64,000 nucleotides of DNA. Source: an uncultured Saprospiraceae bacterium. Lineage in GTDB: Bacteria > Bacteroidota > Bacteroidia > Chitinophagales > Saprospiraceae. The notes below the pieces were generated by a model that was not told the origin of the DNA, searched no databases, and worked only from the letters and a program-made list of their open reading frames with translations. Made by a program: the position numbers and the translations under genes. The DNA lies in contig CALFWO010000003.1 in assembly GCA_937928045.1 (NCBI GenBank), positions 30,704-94,703 on the forward strand, in the 5' to 3' direction. Positions 18,839 through 27,998 of the stretch are shown here, piece after piece (position 1 is the stretch's first letter; every line of letters begins with the position of its first letter).

Positions 18839-19639
18839 ATGTCATACATTAAGTCGCTCAATATTAATACTTCAAAGGTTAATCCATTTCCTTTTAATGT
18901 TTCGGCAGTGAAGTTTGCAAAGCATTTGGACTTAACAAGCAAACTCAATTTTTTTGTTGGTGATAACGGAACAGGAAAATCAACCTTGTTAGAGGCGATT
19001 GCATTTCGATTACAGTTGCCACATATGGATGGATCAGATTATGCTAAAAAGTCTTTTGAAGCAGCTGTCAAATTATCTCCATATTTAGAATTTAAATTCA
19101 GCATTGATCGGCCGAGAGGATTCTTTTTTCGAGCGGAAGATTTTGGCGATTATTTGAATAGTGTAAACCGAGCCGATGCTGGTCTCCATGCACAATTGAA
19201 ATCTTTGGAAGGTGAAGTGCCGGATGATATCATTGAAGAAATGAAAGAGAATGCCAATTATCAGTTATACCATATGAAGAAAAATTATGGACAGGAATTG
19301 AATGCGTTTTCTCACGGCGAAGCTTATCTCAAAATAATCCATGAAAAAATAAAAAAACCGGGAATTTATCTTTTGGATGAGCCCGAAGCCGCATTATCTC
19401 CAGCTAAACAATTGGCACTGATTTATCAAATAGTAGAACATTTGAATAATAATACTTCTCAATTTTTTATAGCTACACATTCGCCAATTCTAATGGCCAT
19501 ACCGAATGGGAATATTTTTGAAATTACAGATCAAGCAATGGAAAAAACAGCTTTAGAAGATACTGAGCATTATCAAATAACTAAGGGGTTTTTAAATAAT
19601 CCCGAACTTTATCTTCGACATTTGGACAGTGATAAATAG
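18839..19639 (+). CDS. AAA-family ATPase (predicted ATPase of the COG3910 type)
   Basis: Single-domain ABC/SMC-like P-loop ATPase of 266 residues. Walker A is GDNGTGKST (41-49). A lid/coiled segment follows to about residue 160, then FSHGEAYLK in place of a signature motif. Walker B is YLLDEPEAALSP near 177, and the switch His is in FIATHSPILMAIPNG. The C-terminal part ends in NPELYLRHL. Relatives are stand-alone predicted ATPases of unknown role, some of them next to nuclease genes in defence loci. No partner nuclease is adjacent here, so a defence role is not supported. The ATG at 18839 follows the GC-rich island directly. Confidence 0.88.
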   Translation: MSYIKSLNINTSKVNPFPFNVSAVKFAKHLDLTSKLNFFVGDNGTGKSTLLEAIAFRLQLPHMDGSDYAKKSFEAAVKLSPYLEFKFSIDRPRGFFFRAEDFGDYLNSVNRADAGLHAQLKSLEGEVPDDIIEEMKENANYQLYHMKKNYGQELNAFSHGEAYLKIIHEKIKKPGIYLLDEPEAALSPAKQLALIYQIVEHLNNNTSQFFIATHSPILMAIPNGNIFEITDQAMEKTALEDTEHYQITKGFLNNPELYLRHLDSDK

Positions 19640-19751
19640 CTTTAATTAGTTAAAAGTTAACAAATAGATGCTTTGTTTTCAAAAGGTAATTAATATTAAT
19701 TCTATTTGACTGTAGCAACATCGTCATAGAACTACAATCTCTTGTAGATAA

Positions 19752-20043
19752 CGAAGAACAACGAACTCAGTAGTTTCCGAAAATGTTGATTCTCTTAATA
19801 CAAGAGGTGAAAATGACTTTAAAGATGTGATTGACAGTTTGGTCTGAGGAAGTACCTGAAACCTTTAATTCATTTAGACGAACAGATTAGGGCGCCATGT
19901 TCAATGTCGGAGGTAAGCTAAATAAAACAGCTGCCTGTATTAACTATATCCGAGCAATGTCTGATATTTCTGTATTCAATGATATTATTAATACGAAAAT
20001 ACAGAATCGAGCTTGGGCAATTATGCTTGGATATTCTTTTTAG
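19752..20043 (+). pseudogene. possible decayed gene fragments in shifted frames
   Basis: The 408 bases between the ATPase and the next gene hold no intact gene but several short protein-like pieces. Frame 19752-19847 reads SVVSENVDSLNTRGENDF and on to a TGA. The next frame, from 19847, reads RKYLKPLIHLDEQIRAP and ends at 19921. A third frame gives a 48-residue open stretch from ATG 19897 to TAG 20043. Consecutive pieces in different frames are what a decayed gene leaves. I do not recognise the parent family, and chance open frames remain possible. Confidence 0.35.
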
Positions 20044-20047
20044 AATT

Positions 20048-21673
20048 TCACTCCTTTTTCAAAAAAACAAATGCCCCTTCCGCTCCAATTTTTTTGAAGT
20101 TGGTGTTCTCAGGCAAACGATCCACTCGGTGAATCCGGCTGATCATATATACTGGTTTATCTTGGGAATGATTATACAACCAATTCAACCGAGTCATTCC
20201 TTCGGGTGGGGCATCTACAGCGTTGCCATAATAGTATGGAGCATAACTTTTATAACCATGATGCATAATTATCGCATCCTTTGCGTGGGTTTTACAAAAT
20301 TCAATCGCAGGGCGTTGAGTTAAGTTTTCAATACGTCCGATAAATGCACCTAATGCAATAAAAATATAAATCGCCGTTCCCAAGAAAATAATATTTAAGC
20401 GTTTCGTGGAATTGGCTTCGGTGAAGAACACAGTATATATAATTGTAAGTATTCCTAAAGCACCAGGTAAATAAGTCCATGCAGGCCAATCTACCGGAGT
20501 TGCTATGGTCGCCATGACTTCAATGTTCTTCGGCTCATTGATAATCCATTCTAAGTGTTGAGCGATATAGGGCAATGCCAAAGACAGACCGGCAAGCAAT
20601 AATGCATTTATAAATAATCCGAAGCTCAGCAATGAACCCAATTTTTTCCCCAACTCATACTTGTATAAGGTATATGCAGCTAAAAAACTTAAAGGATAAT
20701 AAGCCAAAGAAGAGTAGTGTACGATTTTGGATTGTACGATTGAAAAAAGAATCAAGACTACCATCAAAAGTATCACCATCCATTTTCTAAATACTTCCAA
20801 ATTAACTTGCGCTTGAGGAATAGAACTTGGTTGCCAAATACTTTTTAAGGCAAACCAACTCATGGGAAAACAAGCAAACAGCACTACCACAAAATGATAA
20901 CCGGGAAATCCTCCATGTCCAGCATCTTGTGTTTGAAACAATCGAATCTGATAGGTGATGAATTGTTCAATGAACCAAGGTCCGTTGGTGAAATACTCGT
21001 ATAAGAACCAAGAACTCATGGTGGCAAATCCTGTAATTAAAGTGGCAATGATGGTGGAAAATGGAATCCAATACTTTCGCGGAATTACCACAAATCCAAT
21101 CAACCAAACCAAGCCCATGATTGCAATGACCACTGGTCCTTTAACTAATACAGCCGCTCCAAAAAAAAGTCCTGCCCAAGCTCCTGAGCGGATATTTATT
21201 TTTTTGGATTTTCCAATGCTAGTATAAAATAAGTGAATGGCACCAATGAAAATAAAGGCATTGAAAATTGGGTCCAGAATCCCTGATCGAAAATACAAAT
21301 GGGGTAAAAGTGAACCTAGGTAGGCGATGGCCCACCACCAACCAAATCTTTCATTAACATACTTTCGACCTAGGAAATACAAATATTGAATGACAAATAT
21401 TCCAAGCAGCGCATTTGGCAATCTTGCAGAGAATTCATTGACGCCAAAAATCCGCATGCAAGTTGATTGGATCCAAAAGAACAAAGGCGGCTTTTCCCAA
21501 AAGGGTTCAAAACCAATTTGAATTTGTGAGTAGTTTCCGGAGACGATCATCTCTCGACTGATCTCTGCAAAGTTAATTTCATCCCAATCAAATAAATGCA
21601 CTTCGCCCAGGCCTGGTAAAAACAGCAAAGCCGCAAGGACAAGCAGAACAATATTTGAAGGAAGTTGCTTCAT
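20048..21673 (-). CDS. GT39-type (ArnT-like) membrane glycosyltransferase
   Basis: Polytopic inner-membrane glycosyltransferase of 541 residues, GT-C fold. These transfer a sugar from a polyprenyl-phosphate donor to protein, lipid A or another acceptor on the periplasmic side. The first loop after TM1 carries the catalytic-type acidic motif FDWDEINFAEISREM, then PFWEKPPLFFWIQ, which is characteristic of PMT/ArnT. About ten further hydrophobic segments follow, ending in a small soluble tail. The acceptor is unknown. It is the third gene of an operon: its ATG overlaps the rluA stop by one base (TAATG). Confidence 0.9.
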   Translation of the reverse strand: MKQLPSNIVLLVLAALLFLPGLGEVHLFDWDEINFAEISREMIVSGNYSQIQIGFEPFWEKPPLFFWIQSTCMRIFGVNEFSARLPNALLGIFVIQYLYFLGRKYVNERFGWWWAIAYLGSLLPHLYFRSGILDPIFNAFIFIGAIHLFYTSIGKSKKINIRSGAWAGLFFGAAVLVKGPVVIAIMGLVWLIGFVVIPRKYWIPFSTIIATLITGFATMSSWFLYEYFTNGPWFIEQFITYQIRLFQTQDAGHGGFPGYHFVVVLFACFPMSWFALKSIWQPSSIPQAQVNLEVFRKWMVILLMVVLILFSIVQSKIVHYSSLAYYPLSFLAAYTLYKYELGKKLGSLLSFGLFINALLLAGLSLALPYIAQHLEWIINEPKNIEVMATIATPVDWPAWTYLPGALGILTIIYTVFFTEANSTKRLNIIFLGTAIYIFIALGAFIGRIENLTQRPAIEFCKTHAKDAIIMHHGYKSYAPYYYGNAVDAPPEGMTRLNWLYNHSQDKPVYMISRIHRVDRLPENTNFKKIGAEGAFVFLKKE

Positions 21674-22410
21674 TATTTTTTATTCCATTTTTCCAATTGT
21701 TTTGATAAAGCTCTTAAATCCTTTGGGAATTCCGCCGTTAGAACTTGTTCTTCTTGGGTGCTCGGATTTTTAAAAACCAAAGTTTTTGCATGGAGACTTA
21801 ACCTAGAAAGTAAAGGCCTTTCTTCCTCGGCTTTACCTTTGGAAAATTTCTTTCCTTTGAAGCTTGATAAGTACCAGGCTTCTTTCTTCGCATAATCTTT
21901 ATCAACTAAAAGCGGATGACCAATCGATCGAAGATGAACCCGAATTTGATGGGTTCGTCCAGTTTCGATTTTTACTTCGACTAATGCAATATCTTGATAA
22001 ACTTCCAGAACTTTATAATGACTAACAGCTTGCTTCCCATTCCGATTAATTTTCATTTTTCCCGGACGAGAAGGATCACTGGCGATTGGTTTATCAATGC
22101 TTCCCGTTTCATTATTAGGTATTCCTTGTACAAAAGCGAGATATGTTTTGTCAACTTTTTTACCTTGCCATTGATTGCTTAAATCTCGATGTGCTTCTGG
22201 TGTCTTTGCAAAGATTATAATTCCGCTAGTAAATTTATCCAAACGATGAACAGGGATGATTACCTCGCGATCTTGAAGCAACAGGTTTTTCAAGTTGGGC
22301 AACTCTGGCTTGAATCTATCTGGGATAGACAAGACCCCTGCAGGTTTGTTCACAACAACGATTGACTCGTCTTCAAATAGTATTTCTACTTTGTTTTTAT
22401 TTTTCGCCAT
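21673..22410 (-). CDS. RluA-family pseudouridine synthase
   Basis: Isomerises specific uridines in rRNA or tRNA to pseudouridine. The catalytic Asp is in VPVHRLDKFTSGIIIFAKT, followed by the conserved TYLAFVQG and GRTHQIRVHLRSIGHPLLVDKDY. There is no N-terminal S4 domain. The frame extends to 22452, but that start would sit deep inside the ribF-GT2 gene. The ATG at 22410 gives MAKNKNKVEILFEDESIVVV, the usual N-terminus, and a 14-base overlap, so I chose it. The target uridine cannot be told. Its stop overlaps the next ATG, so all three genes are coupled. Confidence 0.92.
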   Translation of the reverse strand: MAKNKNKVEILFEDESIVVVNKPAGVLSIPDRFKPELPNLKNLLLQDREVIIPVHRLDKFTSGIIIFAKTPEAHRDLSNQWQGKKVDKTYLAFVQGIPNNETGSIDKPIASDPSRPGKMKINRNGKQAVSHYKVLEVYQDIALVEVKIETGRTHQIRVHLRSIGHPLLVDKDYAKKEAWYLSSFKGKKFSKGKAEEERPLLSRLSLHAKTLVFKNPSTQEEQVLTAEFPKDLRALSKQLEKWNKK

Positions 22411-24406
22411 TAAGATCTGAGAAATACTTTTTTCCTTTGATAAAATATTCATAAACTATTGAATGCTGATACCATCCAGCAATCTTAATTTTATGATTTA
22501 GTTGGTTGGTCGAAATAGCCAAAGATTCTATTGCTCTTCGCTTTCGTATAGTTCCGATTTTGCCGTAAAAACTAAAATGCGCTCGGATAATCGCCCAGCA
22601 ATCTTTGGGTTGTCCTGAAAGCAAAAATTTAATTCCAGCAACACCATCTAATAAAAGTCGGATGACAATGTTGGCGAATAAAGAAAATCCACTTTTATTT
22701 TTTGCAACCATGATCAGACTATTTCTAAAATTAAGAAATGTCTTTCTAGGGTTCTGATAACTCAAAGTGCCTCCTCCCAAGTGATACACAATTGATTTTG
22801 GCGCGAACTTTATTTGATAACCCATGCGTTGTATTCTCCAGCATAGATCTATTTCTTCAAGGTGCGCAAAAAACTGTGGATCTAAACCTCCCACTTTTTT
22901 ATAGACTTCATTCCGAACTAAGAATGCACATCCTGATGCCCAAAAAATATTAATTTCATCATCGTATTGATTCAAATCCTTTTCCAATGTCTGAAACAAT
23001 CTTCCGCGGCAAAATGGAAATCCCCAACGATCTATCCAGCCACCAGCGGCTCCTGCATATTCAAAATATACTGGATCACGATCCGAGCGAATCTTTGGTT
23101 GAACAACAGCAATCGAAGGATTTTTTGTGATCACTTTCATCGCTTCTTCCAGCCAGTTGACTTCAACTCGAACATCGGAATTGAGCAATACTAAATATTC
23201 TGAATCTATCATTGCCAAAGACTTTTTATAGCCTCCTGTAAAACCATAATTTTCATCCAATAGCTGTAATTCTATATTGGGATAATTGATTTTTAAAAAT
23301 TCAACTGAATCATCAGTAGAGGCGTTATCTGCTACAACGATTCTAAGATTATCATATTTAGTTTTAAGAACAGAAGGCATGTATTTGGCCAAATGGTCTT
23401 TGCCATTGTAATTTAAAATAACAACAGCTACTTCAGGCGCTTTAGTTACTGTCGGCTTTTTTTTTATTGAAGAAAAATAAGCCTGTACATTTTGCTGATC
23501 AAGCTGAATAGCAGATTTCAATTCATCAAAGCTGTTGTACTTCTGGTCGCCACGAATGTATTTTTTGATGTCAACTTGAATCGGATGTTCATAAATATTA
23601 TCATCAAAATCAAAAATATTCACCTCGATGGTTAATTCATTAATATGATCTACCGTTGGTCGCTGACCAATGTACATCATCCCTTCCAAACCAAATTTAT
23701 TCATCTTTGGAAGATCGACAGTGACGGCATAAATCCCTTGTTCCGGAATTAATTTGTGAACTTCATCAAGTTTCAAATTGGCTGTTGGAAATCCAAGCTG
23801 CTTTCCTAATTTTTCTCCTTCCTTTACAGTTCCATATAGGCTATAATTGTGACCTAACAAGTCTGCTGCCAACTGCATGTCACCGGTAGCAATGGCTTTT
23901 CTGACTTTAGTTGATGAAATGGCTAGGTCGTTGATTTCTTCCTTTTGAATTTCAATGATTGAAATATCCTTTTGATTCAATTCTTTTTTAAGTAATTCGA
24001 TATTCCCAGCTCTGTTTTTCCCAAATTTATGATCATAACCAATTACAATACTTTTAGGATGAAACTTATCAATCAAGAAATTGTGAATGTAGTCTTCTGG
24101 AGATTGGCTAGAGAAAATTTTATCAAATGGTACGATGACCAGATTGTCTATTCCGATAGATTCTAATCGATTGATTTTTTCCTCAATACTTTGTAAGAGC
24201 TTTAACTCTGTTTGCTGCGGATTTAGAAAAATTCTAGGATGGGGATAAAAAGTGATTACAACACTTTCGCCATTATTGTCTTTAGCGATGGATTTAAGTT
24301 GCTTAAGGATCTTTTGATGTCCCAAATGTACGCCATCAAAGCTACCAATAGTAACTGCAGAATTCTGAAAAGATGGCAAAGCATTTAAGTCCGAGAATAC
24401 CCTCAT
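22397..24406 (-). CDS. ribF: fused riboflavin kinase/FAD synthetase and GT2 glycosyltransferase
   Basis: One continuous frame of 669 residues joins two enzymes. Residues 1 to about 310 are a complete bifunctional RibF. The adenylyltransferase part has TIGSFDGVHLGHQKIL, VIGYDHKFGKNRAG and SSTKVRKAI. The riboflavin kinase part has GEKLGKQLGFPTANLKL and ends around VQAYFSS. After a short basic, Thr-rich linker a GT2 domain starts near 325 (VAVVILNYNG), with VADNASTDDS, LLNSDVRVEV and a rhamnosyltransferase-like GGLDPQFFAHLEEIDLCWR, then an amphipathic C-terminus. The frame extends to 24445, but the ATG at 24406 gives the family N-terminus MRVFSDLNALPSF. No internal start is evident at the junction. 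rluA overlaps its end. Confidence 0.9.
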   Translation of the reverse strand: MRVFSDLNALPSFQNSAVTIGSFDGVHLGHQKILKQLKSIAKDNNGESVVITFYPHPRIFLNPQQTELKLLQSIEEKINRLESIGIDNLVIVPFDKIFSSQSPEDYIHNFLIDKFHPKSIVIGYDHKFGKNRAGNIELLKKELNQKDISIIEIQKEEINDLAISSTKVRKAIATGDMQLAADLLGHNYSLYGTVKEGEKLGKQLGFPTANLKLDEVHKLIPEQGIYAVTVDLPKMNKFGLEGMMYIGQRPTVDHINELTIEVNIFDFDDNIYEHPIQVDIKKYIRGDQKYNSFDELKSAIQLDQQNVQAYFSSIKKKPTVTKAPEVAVVILNYNGKDHLAKYMPSVLKTKYDNLRIVVADNASTDDSVEFLKINYPNIELQLLDENYGFTGGYKKSLAMIDSEYLVLLNSDVRVEVNWLEEAMKVITKNPSIAVVQPKIRSDRDPVYFEYAGAAGGWIDRWGFPFCRGRLFQTLEKDLNQYDDEINIFWASGCAFLVRNEVYKKVGGLDPQFFAHLEEIDLCWRIQRMGYQIKFAPKSIVYHLGGGTLSYQNPRKTFLNFRNSLIMVAKNKSGFSLFANIVIRLLLDGVAGIKFLLSGQPKDCWAIIRAHFSFYGKIGTIRKRRAIESLAISTNQLNHKIKIAGWYQHSIVYEYFIKGKKYFSDLNGEK

Positions 24407-24412
24407 GAAGCG

Positions 24413-24420
24413 CAAATATA
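24413..24420 (-). promoter_or_regulatory. candidate -7 promoter element of ribF-GT2
   Basis: On the minus strand TATATTTG matches TAnnTTTG, six bases before the ATG at 24406. This supports that start over the one at 24445, which would lie upstream of the element. The -33 region is unclear. Confidence 0.45.
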
Positions 24421-24543
24421 AGGTCTTCAAAAGGAAAAATTTCATTTCCAGCTTTCCAAAAAATCAAGAACAGAAATAGTATTCAAAAACCTTATGCTGC
24501 CATCAAATGTTTTACCTTTACACTAAGAAAAAGCATACTGTTT

Positions 24544-25632
24544 ATGGATAAAATGAAAGTGGTAGAGGCATTGAGCAAAGTGAAAGAGCCACAATCTGGT
24601 AAAGATCTGATTACCCTAAATATTGTTACAGATTTGAAGGTTGAAGGAAACCAAGTCTCCTTTACGCTTGAATTACCTTCCATGAATTATGCCCATAAAG
24701 GTCCATTGAATATGGCTTGTCAACAAGCCATGCTGGAGTTGGATCCAACCGCTCAAGTTCACATTCATATGCAAGGTGGAACACAAAAGCCTCCAACCGA
24801 AACACCACCAGCTTTATCTCAGGTCAAACATATTATTGCAGTCGCATCGGGAAAAGGAGGTGTTGGGAAATCAACAGTAGCAGTGAATTTGGCACTGAGC
24901 CTTAAGAAGTTAGGCGGAAAGGTTGGAATTATAGATGCAGATCTATACGGACCTAGTATTCCTACAATGTTAGGTCTTGTTGGTCAACGGCCTAAAGTGC
25001 AGGAGATTGATGGAAAGCATTATTTGTTGCCACTTCGCCATGAAGATATGCCGGTGATGTCGATTGGATTCATTGTTGAACCGGAACAAGCAGTAGTGCT
25101 AAGAGGACCAAGATTGGGGTCTATTCTTCGTCAATTTATCAATGATTGTATCTGGCCAGAATTGGACTATTTGATAATTGATTTGCCTCCAGGGACTGGC
25201 GATATCCAGTTAACATTAGTTCAAAGCTTGCCGGTAACAGGCGTAGTGATGGTAACAACGCCGCAAGAAGTAGCGCTAGCCGATGCGATCAAAGCAATGA
25301 ATATGTTCCTTTTACCTTCCGTCAATGTTCCGATTCTTGGTGTGGTGGAAAATATGAGCTGGTTTACCCCTGCAGAACTACCAAACAACAAGTATTATAT
25401 CTTTGGTAAAGGAGCTGGTAAAAAGTTAGCCATGGCCGCTCAGTCATCCCTCTTAGGCCAATTGCCCTTGATTCAATCTGTCCGAGAAGGAGGAGACGAG
25501 GGCAAACCGATAGCAAGTCAAAATGGAGAAGCCAGTGAAAGATTTGAGCAAATAGCTAAAAATACGATCGAGCAACTGAATTTGAGATTAGAGTATCGAG
25601 ACCCAACATCTCCGGTGCAAATCAAGATTTAG
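24544..25632 (+). CDS. Mrp/ApbC-family Fe-S cluster carrier ATPase
   Basis: P-loop ATPase of 362 residues that loads or carries Fe-S clusters. The N-terminal MIP18/DUF59 domain spans about 1-80. The deviant Walker A is GKGGVGKST (103-111), followed by IIDADLYGPSIPTMLG and LIIDLPPGTGDIQLTL. The loop after VVENMSWF, where many Mrp proteins have CPxC, reads TPAELPNNKYYIFG with no cysteine. My recollection is that related Bacteroidota proteins share this. The near-consensus element TACCTTTA (24513-24520) precedes the ATG. It lies 204 bases before the NifU-type gene, consistent with Fe-S assembly. Confidence 0.93.
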   Translation: MDKMKVVEALSKVKEPQSGKDLITLNIVTDLKVEGNQVSFTLELPSMNYAHKGPLNMACQQAMLELDPTAQVHIHMQGGTQKPPTETPPALSQVKHIIAVASGKGGVGKSTVAVNLALSLKKLGGKVGIIDADLYGPSIPTMLGLVGQRPKVQEIDGKHYLLPLRHEDMPVMSIGFIVEPEQAVVLRGPRLGSILRQFINDCIWPELDYLIIDLPPGTGDIQLTLVQSLPVTGVVMVTTPQEVALADAIKAMNMFLLPSVNVPILGVVENMSWFTPAELPNNKYYIFGKGAGKKLAMAAQSSLLGQLPLIQSVREGGDEGKPIASQNGEASERFEQIAKNTIEQLNLRLEYRDPTSPVQIKI

Positions 25633-25811
25633 AGCTAAAAACAGAGTGAGCGTATAAAATTGCTCAAGGAAAACCAATTTGAAAACGTTAGTTTGTAATT
25701 TAAAACCTTGATAATCAATGAGAAGGTGTTTTCTCTAACCATCAATTATGGGCTTTTGAGAAAATAATTGCTAAAGCAAGCTAGTCGTTCAAAATTGTCC
25801 ATTATCGAACG

Positions 25812-25819
25812 TACCTTTG
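25812..25819 (+). promoter_or_regulatory. candidate -7 promoter element of the nifU-type/pyrF pair
   Basis: TACCTTTG matches TAnnTTTG exactly, 17 bases before the ATG at 25837. It lies inside the longer open frame that begins at TTG 25768, which argues against that upstream start. Confidence 0.5.
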
Positions 25820-25836
25820 TACAACGAAAGAAGCCT

Positions 25837-26103
25837 ATGTCAGCAGAAGAAAAAATTGCATTAATTGATTCAGTAGAGAAAGCTTTGGATTCCATTCGGC
25901 CACACTTAGCTGTAGATGGTGGTAATATTGAGGTGGTTGACATTACTGACGATCTTAATGTAATGATCAAATGGTTAGGTAATTGCGAATCTTGTTCTAT
26001 GTCTGCAATGACGATGCGTGCAGGAATTGAACAAACGATAAAAAGTAAAATCCCTCAAATCAACGGGGTAATGGCCATCAATGGCCTGAATGCAGCAACA
26101 TGA
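25837..26103 (+). CDS. NifU C-terminal-domain protein (Fe-S scaffold)
   Basis: Small Fe-S cluster scaffold of 88 residues consisting only of the NifU C-terminal (Nfu) domain. It shows [17 protein letters not shown], then Cys50 and Cys53 in GNCESCSMS, which bind the cluster between two subunits, and the C-terminal GVMAIN. A longer frame runs from TTG 25768, but the ATG at 25837 gives the normal N-terminus and follows the -7 element. The TGA overlaps the pyrF ATG (ATGA at 26100-26103). It probably works with the Mrp ATPase just upstream. Confidence 0.93.
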   Translation: MSAEEKIALIDSVEKALDSIRPHLAVDGGNIEVVDITDDLNVMIKWLGNCESCSMSAMTMRAGIEQTIKSKIPQINGVMAINGLNAAT

Positions 26104-26921
26104 AGCGAGCCGAATTAGTCCAGCAAATTTTAGCTAAGAAAAGTTTTTTGTGTGTAGGATTGGATACTGATCCTGAAAGAATTCCAACCCATCTTAAAGA
26201 TGCAGAAGACCCGATCTTTGAATTCAACAAAGCCATCATCGATGCCACTAAAGCGTATTGCGTGGCTTACAAACCAAACCTGGCATTTTATGAGTCACAA
26301 GGCGTAGCAGGTTGGGCTAGTTTGCAAAAGACGATCGATTATATTCCTAAAACGCATTTTACGATAGCTGATGCCAAACGCGGCGATATCGGAAATACTT
26401 CTCGGATGTACGCAAAGGCGATGTTCGAAAACATGAGTTTTGACTCGATTACAGTGGCGCCATATATGGGAGTTGATTCCGTCCAACCATTTTTAGAGTT
26501 TGAAGAAAAATGGGTAATACTTTTAGCGTTGACTTCAAATAAGGGAAGCCAAGATTTCCAGATGGCAGGTCAAGATGGAGGAGCGCCGTTATATGAAAAG
26601 GTGCTTCGCACATCTCAATCATGGGGTACTACGGAAAATTTAATGTATGTGGTGGGTGCGACCCATCCAGACTACTTTAAGCTTATACGTAAAGCTGCAC
26701 CAGATCATTTTCTATTGGTTCCTGGAATTGGAGCTCAAGGTGGAGATCTTTATGGCGTTTGTGAAAATGGCTTGAACGCTGATGTGGGATTATTGGTAAA
26801 TTCCTCTCGGGGAATCATCTATGCAAGTCAAGAAGAAGACTTTGCTGAAGTCGCTGGTCAAAAAGCAAAAGAATTGGCCGATCAAATGGCCGATATCTTG
26901 GCTAAAAAGGGACTACTATAA
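26100..26921 (+). CDS. pyrF: orotidine 5'-phosphate decarboxylase, type 2
   Basis: Decarboxylates OMP to UMP in pyrimidine synthesis. It has 273 residues, the longer type 2 form. The catalytic block [10 protein letters not shown] has Lys93, with [10 protein letters not shown] at the N-terminus, [14 protein letters not shown] in the middle and [11 protein letters not shown] for phosphate binding. The ATG overlaps the nifU-type stop by four bases, so the two are coupled despite unrelated roles. After the stop, 530 bases without an intact gene follow. Confidence 0.96.
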   Translation: MKRAELVQQILAKKSFLCVGLDTDPERIPTHLKDAEDPIFEFNKAIIDATKAYCVAYKPNLAFYESQGVAGWASLQKTIDYIPKTHFTIADAKRGDIGNTSRMYAKAMFENMSFDSITVAPYMGVDSVQPFLEFEEKWVILLALTSNKGSQDFQMAGQDGGAPLYEKVLRTSQSWGTTENLMYVVGATHPDYFKLIRKAAPDHFLLVPGIGAQGGDLYGVCENGLNADVGLLVNSSRGIIYASQEEDFAEVAGQKAKELADQMADILAKKGLL

Positions 26922-26972
26922 ATCATTGTTTGCCTTTATTTTTTTGCATCTTTATCATAAATCTATTGAATT

Positions 26973-27218
26973 ATGAAAGGCACCGGTCAATGTCCGAAAT
27001 GCGAATCCCATAACATTGTAGAACTCAAGGGAAATAAAATGCATCAAAGTACCCAATTGTTATTGAATAAATGGAGCACTTAAATTGCAGCCGTCGATCA
27101 TTTTATTTGTATCGATTGTGGCTTTTCTGAGCGCTATGTGAATTTGGATGATAAGGTGCAGAAGCATTTGAGTGCATTATTAAAAGAACAAGGTGGAGGT
27201 TTTGATGAATATGTTTAG
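26973..27218 (+). pseudogene. zinc-ribbon protein gene interrupted by an in-frame TAA
   Basis: Translation from ATG 26973 gives 36 residues starting MKGTGQCPKCESHNIVELKG, then TAA at 27081-27083. The same frame then continues for 44 residues to TAG at 27218 with HFICIDCGFSERYVNLDD and KHLSALLKEQGGGF. The CPKC before the stop and the CIDC after it are the two halves of one zinc ribbon. I recall small Bacteroidota proteins with this CPKC...CLDCG layout. There is no frameshift, only the one nonsense codon, so this is a young pseudogene, a sequencing error, or a site of readthrough. It is too short to be called by length. Confidence 0.75.
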
Positions 27219-27452
27219 TAAGATTTAGGGAAAACATTGAAGGTGATCTGTGCCTATTTAATGGATCATTGTTTTAGTCGATCCGAGTTTGATTCGCATT
27301 TGAAATAGTTAGATATCCATAATTCTAAACCGATCTCAGGGTTTATTTCTGAGCAAATTTCTATCTCGAGAAATAAAATTTAAAATAATTCCAACCTTTC
27401 CATTTCACATACATCTTTATAGTAGTGACCATTTGATATTTAGGGAAATTCG

Positions 27453-27998
27453 ATGATATCTAAAGAAAACCAACTGCTTATTAACAAAAGTCTATCGGGG
27501 AACCGGTTGGCTCAAGGAGATATCTATCGAAAGTATGTCAAGGCCATGTATCATATCGCAGTGCGTATGGTGGTGCAACCTTCCGTTGCTAAAGATCTAA
27601 CTCAGGATGTTTTTGTCAAAGTATTCGAAGAGCTGGATCGATTCCGCGGAGAGTCAACACTTGGTGCCTGGATTAAAAGAATCACGATTAATGTGTGTTT
27701 GAATCATCTGCGCAGGAAGGGAATTCTTCAAATTGATGAATGGGATGACTCCGTATTGCAAGTGGCTGATGAGTCAAATGATATGATAGAAGAGATCGAC
27801 ATGAAAGTTGTTCACGACGCCATTAAGTCATTGCCGGTTGGAAGTCGAACTGTATTGACTTTGTATTTATTAGAAGGATATCGGCACAACGAAATTGCTG
27901 AAATTTTAGAAATATCAGTTTCTACTTCAAAGACTCAATACCGCAGAGGTAAACAGTTATTAAAAGAAAAATTAAAATCGATTTATCACAATGATTGA
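27453..27998 (+). CDS. ECF RNA polymerase sigma factor
   Basis: Sigma-70 family ECF factor of 181 residues. Region 2 includes DLTQDVFVKVFEELDRFRGES and LGAWIKRITINVCLNHLRRK. Region 4 has the helix-turn-helix GYRHNEIAEILEISVSTSKTQYRRGKQLLKE. Start ATG 27453. Its stop overlaps the following membrane-protein gene by eight bases, the usual ECF/anti-sigma arrangement. No exact TAnnTTTG lies upstream, so it may be transcribed from an ECF-type promoter, perhaps its own. Confidence 0.95.
   Translation: MISKENQLLINKSLSGNRLAQGDIYRKYVKAMYHIAVRMVVQPSVAKDLTQDVFVKVFEELDRFRGESTLGAWIKRITINVCLNHLRRKGILQIDEWDDSVLQVADESNDMIEEIDMKVVHDAIKSLPVGSRTVLTLYLLEGYRHNEIAEILEISVSTSKTQYRRGKQLLKEKLKSIYHND

Noticed and set aside
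18839..19639. ATPase as part of an anti-phage defence system
   Set aside because: Related stand-alone ATPases can pair with nucleases, but no nuclease, toxin or restriction gene is adjacent; neighbours are an ABC-F gene and a GT39 gene.
19979..20323. 114-codon plus-strand frame
   Set aside because: It overlaps the C-terminal end of the clear GT39 gene on the other strand and has no recognisable features.
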